64,000 bases of DNA, from contig PGXU01000002.1 in assembly GCA_002839335.1 (NCBI GenBank), positions 1-64,000 of the forward strand. Reading direction: 5' to 3'. The position numbers were made by a program, and so were the translations under genes. Shown one piece after another: positions 1-8,897 of this stretch. Each line of letters starts with the position of its first letter. Position 1 is the first letter of the stretch. The notes beneath the pieces are model-generated. The model searched no databases. It was not told where the DNA came from and saw only the letters and a list, made by a program, of their open reading frames with translations. This DNA is from Spirochaetae bacterium HGW-Spirochaetae-4. GTDB lineage: Bacteria > Spirochaetota > Spirochaetia > Sphaerochaetales > Sphaerochaetaceae.

Positions 1-95
1 GTCTCTTTCTTTTTTCACAAACACGCAGGGGAGATGGTTTATGTAAGAAATCTTATTCTAAAAATACTGCTTGACAAACGTCACATCATATCAGG

Positions 96-182
96 GGCGA
101 GGTATGGATACTTACGTTGCCTGCACTCGCTCGGGAGAGGGAGCATTCCATGGTCCCTTTCCCCTCGCTTCGTTTGGCAATC
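96..182. repeat. dispersed intergenic repeat, family 2, copy 1
   Basis: This stretch of about 86 bases recurs at 26625-26710 with roughly 92% identity by eye. It ends 14 bases beyond the stop codon of the minus-strand dehydrogenase at 196. It contains an imperfect hairpin whose arms are GGGAGAGGGA and TCCCTTTCCC around the loop near 158. There is no T-run, so it is not a classical terminator. A 3'-end processing or RNA-stability element, or a REP-like repeat, is possible. The remainder of positions 1-195 shows nothing recognisable. Confidence 0.75.
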
Positions 183-195
183 AATGGCTTCCTCT

Positions 196-1263
196 TCACA
201 CAACGATTTCCTTTCCTCCGGAACGGGCCGATTCGTGGCAGGCAAGTACCATCGCCACATTGTGCAAGCCCTGCCGACCATCCATAGGTTTGTTGTCGCG
301 TATGGAGTGGGCATGCTCGGCGATCTGCGCCTGGTAGATGTTCTGGACATGGTCCAAGGAAATCGATTCTTCAGATACAGCTGTCTTGACTTCCAATCCG
401 ATCCGCATCGGTTCATCCGCATGTCCAGAGAGCTGGAAGGTTGTTCCATATCCCCGGATGACACCGTCGTGCCCGTACAATTCATACCCTAGATTGTCCA
501 TCGTAGCGAACGAGCCTCCCCGCGGTTGGTTGAAACCGACGCGAACGCATCCCCGAGAGCCGTCTTGCATCCCATAGATGATCAACGCACCATCCTCTAC
601 CGCGATTCGGAGCGTTTTCGGATAATAGACACACCGGATGCTGCATATCTGCCGACCGGACAGGAACTCGGCCATATCCAGGCAATGGCTTGCCACATCC
701 CCGATCGGACCACCCAGCTCGTCGGGCAAGGCGCAGCGCCAGGTTGCGGCCTCGAGCGGATCCTCTCCATAGAGGAACTCCATATGGATCACCGCATAAT
801 CGATTGGTCCCACCACCTGGGAGCGCACCAACTCCCTGGCTTTGATATTGTAGGCATTCTTGGGCATCATGAGGTTCACCGACACACTCAACCCTTGAGA
901 CAAGGCATACTCGCACAGTACGTTCGCATCCTCCAGACTCGTGGTCATCGGCTTCTCCACCAAGACATGCTTACCTGCCTGGAGCGCCTTCATGGCAACC
1001 GGAAAATGGGTGGAATTCGATGTCGCCACATAGATCGCATCGATCGTATCGTCGTCCAGCATCTGCCCGTAGGTATCGTACCAATGCAAGCCCAGTGCGG
1101 TCGCGGCCGTCTTGCGTTTGGGGTCGATATCGGTAGCCCCCACCAACACCATGGGGAGGTCCTGTTGGTTGAAGCGCCTGGTATCCAAGGCAAACCCCTC
1201 TTTGGCGATACGGTTCTCGGCGATTCCACCGAATCCCACGATCGCATAACGAATCTGTTCCAT
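196..1263 (-). CDS. Gfo/Idh/MocA family NAD(P)-dependent oxidoreductase
   Basis: A 355-residue dehydrogenase of the Gfo/Idh/MocA family. It has an N-terminal Rossmann motif (VGFGGIAENR near residue 10) and the family EKP motif (VLVEKPMTTS near residue 100), whose lysine is catalytic in this family. The C-terminal alpha/beta domain binds the sugar or cyclitol substrate. The ATG at 1263 has a strong ribosome site (AAGGAGG, 5 bases upstream). It lies 10 bases after the DegT aminotransferase gene, and such pairs usually oxidise and then aminate a keto-sugar, or the reverse. It is the last gene of the corrinoid operon. The substrate cannot be read from the sequence. Confidence 0.88.
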   Translation of the reverse strand: MEQIRYAIVGFGGIAENRIAKEGFALDTRRFNQQDLPMVLVGATDIDPKRKTAATALGLHWYDTYGQMLDDDTIDAIYVATSNSTHFPVAMKALQAGKHVLVEKPMTTSLEDANVLCEYALSQGLSVSVNLMMPKNAYNIKARELVRSQVVGPIDYAVIHMEFLYGEDPLEAATWRCALPDELGGPIGDVASHCLDMAEFLSGRQICSIRCVYYPKTLRIAVEDGALIIYGMQDGSRGCVRVGFNQPRGGSFATMDNLGYELYGHDGVIRGYGTTFQLSGHADEPMRIGLEVKTAVSEESISLDHVQNIYQAQIAEHAHSIRDNKPMDGRQGLHNVAMVLACHESARSGGKEIVV

Positions 1264-1273
1264 CCGTGCCTCC

Positions 1274-2551
1274 TTATGCTCGATAATGGGAAGCCAGAAC
1301 GGACTTCACCGCATCGATACACCGTTGGATATGGCTGTTTTCCCACGTGGGGTGAAGGAACAAGCTCAATGTCTGGGCCCGCAACCCTTTCGCGGTCTTG
1401 CAGGCGATCTTGTCGTAGGCAACCGACGCTGCGTCGGTATATTCTTCCGAACGGAAGGGGAACTTGACACTTCCGAAGCCGTTGTGCTCCTTATAGGCGC
1501 GTTCCTCGTAGGCCTCGGGCCACTGGATACCGTAACAGGGGATACCGAGTGCCACCAATTCCTTTCCGAAGGCCGGCGCGTCGATATCCAACACCTCCAG
1601 GTCGAGCAGGATCGGATACCACCAGTAGGCATTCCGACGTTCCTCCGTGTCGACCGGGACCGCCTTGATTCCCCTCAGGCCCTTGAAGGCCGCATCATAG
1701 CGGGCCGCATGGGCACGCCTGCGAACGAGGTTCCAAGAATCGAAGCGCTTCAGTTCGTTGATTCCGATAATCGACTGGATCTCGGTCATGCGATAGTTGA
1801 ATCCCACCCGATTGTGCACATAGGGAAGCTTCTCCTCCATGGCCAACAGGTTCAACCGCTGCTGGACATCGTAGCCGTGGTCACGGAACGACCGGCAATC
1901 CCAGGCGAGTTTCTCGTTGTCGGTGACGACCATGCCACCTTCACCACCGGTGGTGAAATGCTTGCTCTGGCAGAAGCTGAAACACCCGACATCACCCAAG
2001 GTTCCCGCTTTCCTGCCCTTGTAGAGTCCCCCGAAACACTGCGCGCAGTCTTCGATCACATAGAGGTCGTGTTGCTTCGCGAACTCGAGGATCGGCCCCA
2101 TATCGGCGACCACACCATACAGATGGACCACGATGATCGCCTTGGTGCGTTTGGAAAGCAGTTTCGGAAGTTGGACGGGATCGAGGGTATGCTCCTCGGT
2201 CACATCGGCGAATACCGGAATGGCACCGGCTTGGACGACACTGAAGGAAGATGCGATAAACGAATAGGAAGGGACGATCACCTCGTCACCCGGACCGATA
2301 TCCAGGCTCGCCAAGGCTATATGCAGTGCGGCGGTTCCATTGGTACAACTCACCGCGAAGGCGGATCCTTCCCATTGTGCGAACATCCGTTCGAATTCCA
2401 TCCCCTTCTTGCCGGTCCAATAATTGACCAACCCGCTTTTCAGGGGTTCCTGCACCGCTTCGAGTGTCTCGGGTGCGAACTGTGGCCACATGGGAAAGCC
2501 CAGTTTGGACGCCCCGTCGGCATTCATCACCAAATCCTTCTTGCCCGCCAT
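1274..2551 (-). CDS. DegT/DnrJ/EryC1/StrS family PLP aminotransferase
   Basis: A sugar aminotransferase of about 425 residues. The Schiff-base lysine lies in QSKHFTTGGEGG, and the PLP-contacting aspartate is in the YVIEDCAQCFGG segment. The open frame extends to 2599, but the ATG at 2551 has AGAGGAGG just upstream and only a 14-base overlap-free gap to the preceding stop, so I take it as the start. Family members make or degrade aminated keto-sugars or cyclitols. It is paired with the downstream Gfo/Idh dehydrogenase and placed in a corrinoid methyl-transfer operon. This may mean that the operon's substrate is a methylated amino-sugar or cyclitol, which is inference only. Confidence 0.88.
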   Translation of the reverse strand: MAGKKDLVMNADGASKLGFPMWPQFAPETLEAVQEPLKSGLVNYWTGKKGMEFERMFAQWEGSAFAVSCTNGTAALHIALASLDIGPGDEVIVPSYSFIASSFSVVQAGAIPVFADVTEEHTLDPVQLPKLLSKRTKAIIVVHLYGVVADMGPILEFAKQHDLYVIEDCAQCFGGLYKGRKAGTLGDVGCFSFCQSKHFTTGGEGGMVVTDNEKLAWDCRSFRDHGYDVQQRLNLLAMEEKLPYVHNRVGFNYRMTEIQSIIGINELKRFDSWNLVRRRAHAARYDAAFKGLRGIKAVPVDTEERRNAYWWYPILLDLEVLDIDAPAFGKELVALGIPCYGIQWPEAYEERAYKEHNGFGSVKFPFRSEEYTDAASVAYDKIACKTAKGLRAQTLSLFLHPTWENSHIQRCIDAVKSVLASHYRA

Positions 2552-2564
2552 GCGAAACCTCCTC

Positions 2565-3638
2565 TTACCGTGTCCAAGGCTTTTCCCCCGAGGCGACATC
2601 CTCCAGGAAATCCATCATCACTCCGATATTGCCTGCCGGTGTCTGGGGGTACAGTCCATAGGTGAGGATCAACCCGCCGGCCGGATCGTACAATAGGCGC
2701 AATACATCGGCCAGGTACTGTCGTACCAGTATCGCATCGGACTGTTGGGTGATGCTCTGGCGATCGATATCGAGATCGAGGGCGACCTTGCCCTTCATAT
2801 GCCCGTGCAACCACGGTAAGGTGTTCGCGTTGTCCTGGATATTGAACACATCGACCGGCAAGGTGAGCAGTTCGTCCGCCAGAGTCCTGATATCCCCATC
2901 CGAATGCATATGGATGATACACCCGGCCTTCTCCGCCGGCTCCATGATGGTCCGGTAGACCGGCATGATCCACTTCTTGAACATGTCCGGGGAGAGCATG
3001 GGTCCGCTTTGCATCCCCAGGTCCTCGGCATACCCGAGCCATTCGACATCGGCATAGGAGATGAAGCGCTCGACCAGACCAAGGTTGAATGCCATGAGCT
3101 TGTCCAGCACCACTGTCAAATTCGGCGCCTCGTCGAACATCGCATACAACGCCTGTTCGTACCCCAGGATATCGATCAGCTTCAAGAACGTATGGCCGTG
3201 GCCGATCTCACCCGAACGGAGGCAATCGAAGAAGCCGATGGAACCGCCGGTTGGCGATACCCCGTGCTTCCAGGTCACCGGATACCAGTGGGTGGTCTTG
3301 TCGGGATCGGGAGCTTCGAAACCGGAAAGCGTGTCGAGATCCTTGATCGGATGGTCCACCACCGTACCGACAAATCCGCTGGTCCGAGTCTCCCAGACAC
3401 AACCCCACGGATCGGTCCACTTCACATCCTCGCGGCACCACTCGGGGTACGGCACAGCTCCCCCCGACTTGACGAATTCCGGCACGCCGTCGGGAAACAG
3501 GACCGGGTGCGTTTCGACCAGCTTCGCAAGGAAGTCGCGGTCGTAGCTGTCCCAGCAGGCCTGGTTGATATGGAATACCACCGGCACGGCACTGGGGAAA
3601 TCGAAATGTACAGCCTTCGTTACAGTTTCCTTGTCCAT
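2565..3638 (-). CDS. uroporphyrinogen decarboxylase (URO-D) family protein, probable methyltransferase-like
   Basis: A 357-residue protein of the URO-D superfamily, which includes HemE and the cobamide methyltransferases MtaA, MtbA and CmuA. The segment HMHSDGDIR (residues 243-251) occupies the position where zinc methyltransferases have H-x-C-G-N. The zinc-binding cysteine is replaced, so it is not a canonical MtaA. The neighbouring corrinoid protein and activators argue against haem synthesis. It may bind the substrate or act as the demethylase half, which is inference. The ATG at 3638 follows an AAAGGAGAGG ribosome site. It ends 13 bases before the aminotransferase start. Confidence 0.82.
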   Translation of the reverse strand: MDKETVTKAVHFDFPSAVPVVFHINQACWDSYDRDFLAKLVETHPVLFPDGVPEFVKSGGAVPYPEWCREDVKWTDPWGCVWETRTSGFVGTVVDHPIKDLDTLSGFEAPDPDKTTHWYPVTWKHGVSPTGGSIGFFDCLRSGEIGHGHTFLKLIDILGYEQALYAMFDEAPNLTVVLDKLMAFNLGLVERFISYADVEWLGYAEDLGMQSGPMLSPDMFKKWIMPVYRTIMEPAEKAGCIIHMHSDGDIRTLADELLTLPVDVFNIQDNANTLPWLHGHMKGKVALDLDIDRQSITQQSDAILVRQYLADVLRLLYDPAGGLILTYGLYPQTPAGNIGVMMDFLEDVASGEKPWTR

Positions 3639-3663
3639 CGGTATCCGCCTCTCCTTTCCAATC

Positions 3664-4380
3664 CTAGTGGTGTGGATGTTTTGCTGTCAAGCGAAGTGTT
3701 TCCCCACTCCGTGGTACCCGCCGCTGGGGGCACTGCTCCCGATCACAGTACGCGCAGCTCTCGTAGTCGGATTTCGCCGAAGCGAAGAGCATGCCCGCTA
3801 TCGACTTGTTGGGGACCATGAGCGAGCTTTCGGTCAACCGCACCCCGATCGGTTCGGCTCCCCGTTCCCCGAGCAACCGGAACAGGCCGTGCATCTGCTC
3901 GATGGGCCACAGGTCGATATTCCCCGAACCGGGGTTCACACTCAGCGGTTTGGAGATGCCGAAGTGTGCCGTACAATACTCCAGTAGCCCACGTCGGGCC
4001 GCACCCAGGGCTTGGTTCTTGATCGAATCGAGCCAATACGGTGCGAGCATGTCCAACCGCTTAAGGTCATACGATTCCATGCCATCTCCACACGTGGCGA
4101 CATATACAAACACCCTGTGCACCTCGTCCAAGGCAGCCATGGCCGTACCGACAAACCGTTCGGAACCGATGGCGACCGACGGTACTCCCGCGACCACCTC
4201 GTGCGAACCGATGAACAGTTGGCGCAGCAGTACCTTCGGCTGCAACAACATGGTTGCATCGTCGAACAGCTGCACGGCCTCCACTTGCGCATCGTCAAGC
4301 GCATCGAAGCGGATGCTGCGACGGTACTGGGACAGCGAGGGAGAAAATGGTACGTCTATGAGAATCGGCTTCTGTGCCAT
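3664..4380 (-). CDS. MetH-activation-domain-like protein (corrinoid reactivation)
   Basis: A protein of about 238 residues resembling the C-terminal S-adenosylmethionine-binding activation domain of cobalamin-dependent methionine synthase, but encoded alone. Visible family signatures are VNPGSG, WPIEQ and the GVRLTESSLMVPNKSI segment. A C-terminal CAYCDREQCPQR cysteine cluster could hold a metal or iron-sulphur centre. Stand-alone versions occur beside corrinoid methyltransferases and may restore oxidised cob(II)alamin. The ATG at 4380 is preferred over 4422 because GAAGGAG precedes it by 9 bases. The operon therefore has two candidate corrinoid activators, this one and the RamA-like protein. 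Confidence 0.8.
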   Translation of the reverse strand: MAQKPILIDVPFSPSLSQYRRSIRFDALDDAQVEAVQLFDDATMLLQPKVLLRQLFIGSHEVVAGVPSVAIGSERFVGTAMAALDEVHRVFVYVATCGDGMESYDLKRLDMLAPYWLDSIKNQALGAARRGLLEYCTAHFGISKPLSVNPGSGNIDLWPIEQMHGLFRLLGERGAEPIGVRLTESSLMVPNKSIAGMLFASAKSDYESCAYCDREQCPQRRVPRSGETLRLTAKHPHH

Positions 4381-4408
4381 ACCGTGTTGCTCCTTCGCCG
4401 GCGCATCG

Positions 4409-5404
4409 TCAAGATACGACAAGACGGGCCCCGTGCGCGGCTATCCGGTTCCAGGTAGCAAGCAGCAGCGTCTTGGCATCGACCGTTGCCGCATGGATGC
4501 CCACCACCCCGGTTTCGATTCCCACCGGCATGTCGCATATGCCCACCTGGACGTACGGTCCCACCGCATCGACCTTCCAAGCCTTCCCGTCACCGCTCGG
4601 AAGGAAGCCTTTCATGCGCAACATGTGCACAGAGGTCTCGGCAAGCAAGGCCTCCAACATCGCCGGCTCCCAATTCCCCTCGATGGAGAACACCACGGTC
4701 TCCGGCCGTCCATGGACACCCCACCCCTTGTAGGCCGTCGTATCGATCGAGCGTATGTGCTCCCATGCGACATCCGTTTCCCAGAGGGACAGCATGTCGG
4801 CCCTGATGGTTCCACGGGTGGTGGCAAAGCACGGGGCGAGTGGACGGATCTTTTGCACCTCCGCCGTCACCGCCGCCAGCGTCGGGGAATCGACCAGATC
4901 GGTCTTGTTCAGGATAATCGCATCGCTGAATACCAGTTGCTCCTCCAGTGTGGTGATGGCCTGCGAAAGCAGGTGGTAGCGCGAGGCATCGATTACGCAG
5001 AGCATGCCGCCATAGGTAACCCGCCCCGCACTCCGGTTGGTGATCACCGATACGATCTCCAACAACGGAGCCGGTTTCGCCAACCCCGAGGCCTCCACGA
5101 CAATCATATCCGGATCATGTGCAAGCAGTGCCTCCACTGCATCGACGAACGATCCGGAGAGGCAGCTGCAGAACAGTTGGCCCCCGCTGAGACTCTTGGT
5201 GGCAACCACCGATGAACTGGCGGCGACCAGCGCGCTATCGACGGCGATGGGACCGAAATCATTGGTGATCAGGGCGATCTTCTTATCCTTCAGATGCCCC
5301 AGCAGGCTGTTGATGACCGAGGTCTTTCCCGAGCCGAGGAATCCGGTGACCAGGTGGAGCTTGATCGGAGGACGTTCACTCCGACGCTGGGTTTGATGCG
5401 GCAT
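4409..5404 (-). CDS. CobW/COG0523 family GTP-binding protein
   Basis: A 331-residue GTPase with P-loop GFLGSGKTS near residue 20 and a guanine-specificity NKTD motif (ILNKTDLV). The C-terminal CobW domain is present. Family members are metallochaperones for cobalt, zinc or nitrile hydratase, or support B12 enzymes. The usual CxCC metal motif reads CSCL here, so one cysteine is missing. The open frame runs upstream to 5821, but that part is the shadow of the preceding gene. The ATG at 5404 overlaps the preceding TGA (ATGA), which implies translational coupling to the URO-D/thioredoxin fusion gene. Confidence 0.88.
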   Translation of the reverse strand: MPHQTQRRSERPPIKLHLVTGFLGSGKTSVINSLLGHLKDKKIALITNDFGPIAVDSALVAASSSVVATKSLSGGQLFCSCLSGSFVDAVEALLAHDPDMIVVEASGLAKPAPLLEIVSVITNRSAGRVTYGGMLCVIDASRYHLLSQAITTLEEQLVFSDAIILNKTDLVDSPTLAAVTAEVQKIRPLAPCFATTRGTIRADMLSLWETDVAWEHIRSIDTTAYKGWGVHGRPETVVFSIEGNWEPAMLEALLAETSVHMLRMKGFLPSGDGKAWKVDAVGPYVQVGICDMPVGIETGVVGIHAATVDAKTLLLATWNRIAAHGARLVVS

Positions 5405-6750
5405 CAGAGCACCTCGCGGATGCGCGCGACCAGCTCGTCGCGACTGGGGATGATCGATGAATAGGCGAGTTTCCCGTTGATGTAGATGCTGGGCAACTGT
5501 TTCACCCCTACCTCCCGGCAGCGGGCGATGTTCTCGGGCACCGTGTACTTGTACTCGATCACATCGATGGCGGCGTCGATATGCGCCACCGCATCCAAGG
5601 CGGCGGCCCACATGTAGGTGCATGCGGCGCAGGTCGCCGAATCGAGGGTGAATACCTCGACCAGGGGTTTGGCCAGTTGTCCGTAGTCGGGCAAAGTGCC
5701 GGAAAATCCGATATCCTTGCGCTCGTAGTTGCGTACCATGGCACGCGCGCTGGCGGTCTCGTGCACCGCATGCTCGGCGGCGATGACATTCTCGATGGGC
5801 ACATCGTAGGGCATGTCGCACCCGGGGGAGATGATCAACCGGCCGGCCGGCACCGAATCGATCAGCTGTACCACCGTCTTCATGTTGTCCTGCTGGTTAC
5901 CGAAGAGCATGACCGAGGTGAGGGGAATATTGCCGCCCAAGGTGATCTTGTAGCGGTCGGTGGTCGTCTTGGCACTTGCCAGGTCCACATTCTCGTCGAC
6001 CGACATGCTGTCGCACCCGGTTCGGCACATCGGTTCGATGTTCCTGGTGGCATTGCCACAGACGAAGAAGGAGGATTTGGCCCCTTGTTCGCGGATGGTA
6101 TCGAACACCCGGGTGAATGGTCCGTGCATGAACTCGGCGAAGTGGTCGGGCGATATCTGGGAAATGAGCGGATCGGTGACCGCCACGACATCGATTCCGG
6201 CTTCGATCAGGTAGGAGCAGACCGCCTGGACGACGGTGGTGGTATAGGCGAGCAATTCGTGCACATACTCGGGTTCGAGGATCAGGTCCATGAATATCTC
6301 GGTACCCCGCAGGTGCGAGGCTAGCGTGAAGGGGCCGGTGCAGACACCGTACAAAGCGGTGGTGGCTCCTATCGCCTTCTTCAACCGGCGCGTGGCTTCG
6401 AGTTCCACCCCGAGGCGCCCCTCGGTCGGTCCTGGGATTCTTGTGGGAATCGTGGTGATCTCGGCCAGCGGATGGCTGCTGACACTCGGAGGGCCATCGT
6501 CCGACCAGAGCATTTCACATCCCAAGAGCTCGGCTTCGATCTGTAGGTCGAACATGACCGGCTGGCCGTCGGGGTGGTAGAGCCGGTTGACCTCGCACGC
6601 GGCCACGACCACCGAATCGACGTCCGTCGAGACGGTCCGGGCATGGTATCCAAGCAACTTTCCGGCATGCACACCGGTGAACGGCACCCACGGCACCTTG
6701 TCGGTCTTGTGTCCTTCGATTGTTCCGATCACCCGTTCTTTTCCTGTCAC
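5404..6750 (-). CDS. URO-D family methyltransferase-like protein fused to a thioredoxin-like domain
   Basis: A 448-residue protein. Residues 1-350 match the MtaA/CmuA branch of the URO-D superfamily, with the segment FVCGNATRNIEPMC (229 onward) and a later cysteine at 311 in SPGCDMPYDVP. In MtaA the zinc ligands are H-x-C plus a distant C. Here the first position is Phe229, while Cys231 and Cys311 remain. Residues 367-448 form a thioredoxin-like module with CAAC (374-377) and a probable cis-proline at 420. The start is GTG at 6750 with CAGGAG upstream. It lies 13 bases after the corrinoid protein, its likely partner. The fusion is unusual. Confidence 0.85.
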   Translation of the reverse strand: MTGKERVIGTIEGHKTDKVPWVPFTGVHAGKLLGYHARTVSTDVDSVVVAACEVNRLYHPDGQPVMFDLQIEAELLGCEMLWSDDGPPSVSSHPLAEITTIPTRIPGPTEGRLGVELEATRRLKKAIGATTALYGVCTGPFTLASHLRGTEIFMDLILEPEYVHELLAYTTTVVQAVCSYLIEAGIDVVAVTDPLISQISPDHFAEFMHGPFTRVFDTIREQGAKSSFFVCGNATRNIEPMCRTGCDSMSVDENVDLASAKTTTDRYKITLGGNIPLTSVMLFGNQQDNMKTVVQLIDSVPAGRLIISPGCDMPYDVPIENVIAAEHAVHETASARAMVRNYERKDIGFSGTLPDYGQLAKPLVEVFTLDSATCAACTYMWAAALDAVAHIDAAIDVIEYKYTVPENIARCREVGVKQLPSIYINGKLAYSSIIPSRDELVARIREVL

Positions 6751-6763
6751 TGGGAACTCCTGT

Positions 6764-7402
6764 TCACCTGCCGCTGCACAGCTCCAACGCTACTTCCGCG
6801 GCGGTCGCAGCATCGGATGTGTACCGGTCCGCCCCGATGGTGTTCCTGAACGATTCGGTCACCGGGGCACCGCCGATCATAACCTTGACCGTCCCGTGCA
6901 GATCGGCATCGCGCACCGCCTTCACCACCTGCTCCATCTCTTTCATGGTTGTCGTCAACAACGCCGAACACGCGATGATCTGGGCATGGTGGGCCACCGC
7001 CTCCTCCACAAAGCGCTTGGGAGCAACATCGGTACCCAGGTCGATCACTTGCAGGCCTTTGCCTTTCATCATCATGCCGACCAGGTTCTTGCCGATATCG
7101 TGCAGGTCGCCCTTCACGGTTCCGATCACGACGGTGCCGCGATCGTGCATATTGGCAGCTGCCAACAGCGGTTTCAGGATTTCCATTCCGGCGTTCATGG
7201 CCCGTGCGGCGATCAGCACCTCGGGGACGAAGACTTCGTTGTTCTTGAACTTCAATCCGATCACGTTCATACCCGCAAGCAACCCCTGGTCGAGGATCTC
7301 CTCGGGTTTCATTCCATCGTCCACGGCCTGTTGTGTCAGTTCCCTGACTTCCTTCGCCTTGCCTTTCTGCAGGAATCCGGACAACGCTTCCATGTCAGCC
7401 AT
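6764..7402 (-). CDS. corrinoid-binding protein (MtaC/MtbC type, B12-binding)
   Basis: A 212-residue methyl-carrier protein. Residues 1-90 form the helical cap (methionine synthase B12-binding domain 1). Residues 91-212 form the Rossmann-like cobalamin domain with the base-off ligand motif D99-L-H101-D-I-G104, in which His101 would coordinate cobalt. The downstream SALLTTT and GGAPVT segments fit the cobalamin pocket. It carries a methyl group between the two methyltransferase halves of the system. The start ATG follows GGGGAGGAAG. It sits between the PocR regulator and the URO-D/thioredoxin fusion. Confidence 0.95.
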   Translation of the reverse strand: MADMEALSGFLQKGKAKEVRELTQQAVDDGMKPEEILDQGLLAGMNVIGLKFKNNEVFVPEVLIAARAMNAGMEILKPLLAAANMHDRGTVVIGTVKGDLHDIGKNLVGMMMKGKGLQVIDLGTDVAPKRFVEEAVAHHAQIIACSALLTTTMKEMEQVVKAVRDADLHGTVKVMIGGAPVTESFRNTIGADRYTSDAATAAEVALELCSGR

Positions 7403-7490
7403 ACTGCTTCCTCCCCTTCAGGGTATCATAAGAACGGTAGCCCACCGGTTGCCAGCAATCTGTAACGATATTGTCATTTTTTGTACAATC

Positions 7491-8897
7491 TTATGGTTTC
7501 TGTGATGCGTCCCCGCTGGCATTGTGGATCCCGTGGGTCTCATGGATCTCATGGATCTCATGGATCTCATGGATCTCATGGATCTCGTGGGTATCGGAGG
7601 GGAATCGTCCTCCCCGGTTGCGGTACTGTCCGGGTGTCGTGCCCGTGATGCGCTTGAACACCTTCGAGAAGTAGCTCTGGTCCTCGAATCCCACCAGGCC
7701 CGCGATCTCCACCAGGGGTAGCCGGGTCTGCACCAGCAGCCGCTCCGAGCGCTCGACACGCAACCGGTTGATGTAGGTGGTGAACGAGACGTGCAACCGT
7801 TCGTTGAACAGGCGGCTCAGATACGGTGCGCTCAACGATACGGCGGCGGCGGTCTGTTCCAAGGTGATGCGTTGGCCATGGTGTGTGCGGATGTACCGCA
7901 GTGCCCGCGACAACCCCACTCCGTACTCGGCGTCCTTGGCGGCGTACACCAGGTCGGTATAGGTGCGCAGGATGCGCGAGAACCACAGCGAGATTCCTTC
8001 GATGCTCGAGTATCGGCCGATCTCCCGCTGGTTGCGGGCGCTGGCTTCCAGGACTTCCCCGACGGGCGCCCCGCCTTGGATGGCCGCCCGCGACAGCAGC
8101 GAGACCAGTTCCAACATGCGGAAGTTGGTGCGTTCCGTCGTCAAGGCATCACCCAGAAACAGCAGTCCGAGCAGTTCCTGCATGATCCGCTGGGCTTCCT
8201 TATGGTCCCCCCACTTGATCGCATCCTGCAGTTGTTGTTCCTTCTCGATCGGATAGTACCGCTCCGATGCGTTGTCCTCCAGGGGGTGCTGTTTCATGTG
8301 CTGGATGAATTCGGAGAGCTTGGATTGCAATTGCAGGGCCTGTTGGGACTCCACCATGCGGTGTTCCGTGTATCCAGAGGCCCAGCCCGCGCACATGCGC
8401 AGCACTTCCGACAGGTGGTGGACCCGGTGGATGTCGACCCGCACCAGGTGTCCCAGCAGTTCCAGTGCCCGTTCGCGGGACAGGTGGTCGGGCAGGTCGG
8501 CATCGTCCAAGGCCTCTTCCGGTTCCATGACCATGACGGGTCCGGCTACGATCGCGTATTCCATGGTCCCTTCCATGAGCACGGGGCTGATCCAGTAGAG
8601 CATCGAGCAATTGCAGAAGTAGACGTAGGCGCCGCCGAAGCGTTCGGCAAGCTGTGCGTGGTGCAGGTGGATGTGCAGGCAGTGGGCGCCGAGGCTCTGG
8701 CCCGCACGCTGGTTGAGCTCGCTGCACAACTCGCAGCCCGATCCATGCAGGCGTCCCTGGCCGATGTCCAAGATCATGCAGGGGATGCCTGTGGCATTGC
8801 CGTAGTGCTCGGCGATGTCCTGCACGCCCTGGGGAATTCCTTCCTTTTGGTGTAGGTCTCCATGGCGTCCGTCGGTGTGGTGTCCGTCGCTGTTCAT
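7491..8897 (-). CDS. PocR-domain AraC-family transcriptional regulator with His/Glu/Ile repeat tail
   Basis: A 468-residue regulator. The N-terminal third has the features of a PocR ligand-sensing domain, including cysteine-bearing segments such as GSGCELCSELN. The C-terminal 100 residues before the tail form an AraC double helix-turn-helix (YIRTHHGQRITLEQTAAAVS onward). The last 30 residues are an HEI tripeptide repeat encoded by a 9-bp tandem array. PocR-type sensors often control corrinoid or propanediol genes, so it probably activates this operon. Its ATG overlaps the preceding gene's stop as ATGA. Confidence 0.9.
   Translation of the reverse strand: MNSDGHHTDGRHGDLHQKEGIPQGVQDIAEHYGNATGIPCMILDIGQGRLHGSGCELCSELNQRAGQSLGAHCLHIHLHHAQLAERFGGAYVYFCNCSMLYWISPVLMEGTMEYAIVAGPVMVMEPEEALDDADLPDHLSRERALELLGHLVRVDIHRVHHLSEVLRMCAGWASGYTEHRMVESQQALQLQSKLSEFIQHMKQHPLEDNASERYYPIEKEQQLQDAIKWGDHKEAQRIMQELLGLLFLGDALTTERTNFRMLELVSLLSRAAIQGGAPVGEVLEASARNQREIGRYSSIEGISLWFSRILRTYTDLVYAAKDAEYGVGLSRALRYIRTHHGQRITLEQTAAAVSLSAPYLSRLFNERLHVSFTTYINRLRVERSERLLVQTRLPLVEIAGLVGFEDQSYFSKVFKRITGTTPGQYRNRGGRFPSDTHEIHEIHEIHEIHEIHETHGIHNASGDASQKP
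7532..7594. repeat. 9-bp tandem repeat coding the HEI tail
   Basis: Five perfect copies of CATGGATCT (7541-7585) are flanked by degenerate units at 7532-7540 and 7586-7594. On the minus strand they encode repeated His-Glu-Ile tripeptides near the end of the PocR-AraC regulator. The unit is a multiple of three, so copy-number change by slippage would alter tail length without a frameshift. Confidence 0.95.

Noticed and set aside
526-1467. 313-codon plus-strand open frame opposite the Gfo/Idh gene
   Set aside because: It is antisense to a well-recognised dehydrogenase, is rich in improbable His/Arg runs and matches no family. The same holds for the long plus-strand frames at 1286-2665, 2904-3821, 3791-5215, 7791-8855, 16031-17152 and 42752-43918.
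5405-5821. N-terminal extension of the CobW frame
   Set aside because: The extension is the shadow of the URO-D/thioredoxin gene on the same strand. The ATGA overlap at 5404 gives the proper start.
7532-7594. Possible CRISPR-like repeat
   Set aside because: The units are 9 bp, contiguous without spacers, and lie in a coding frame.
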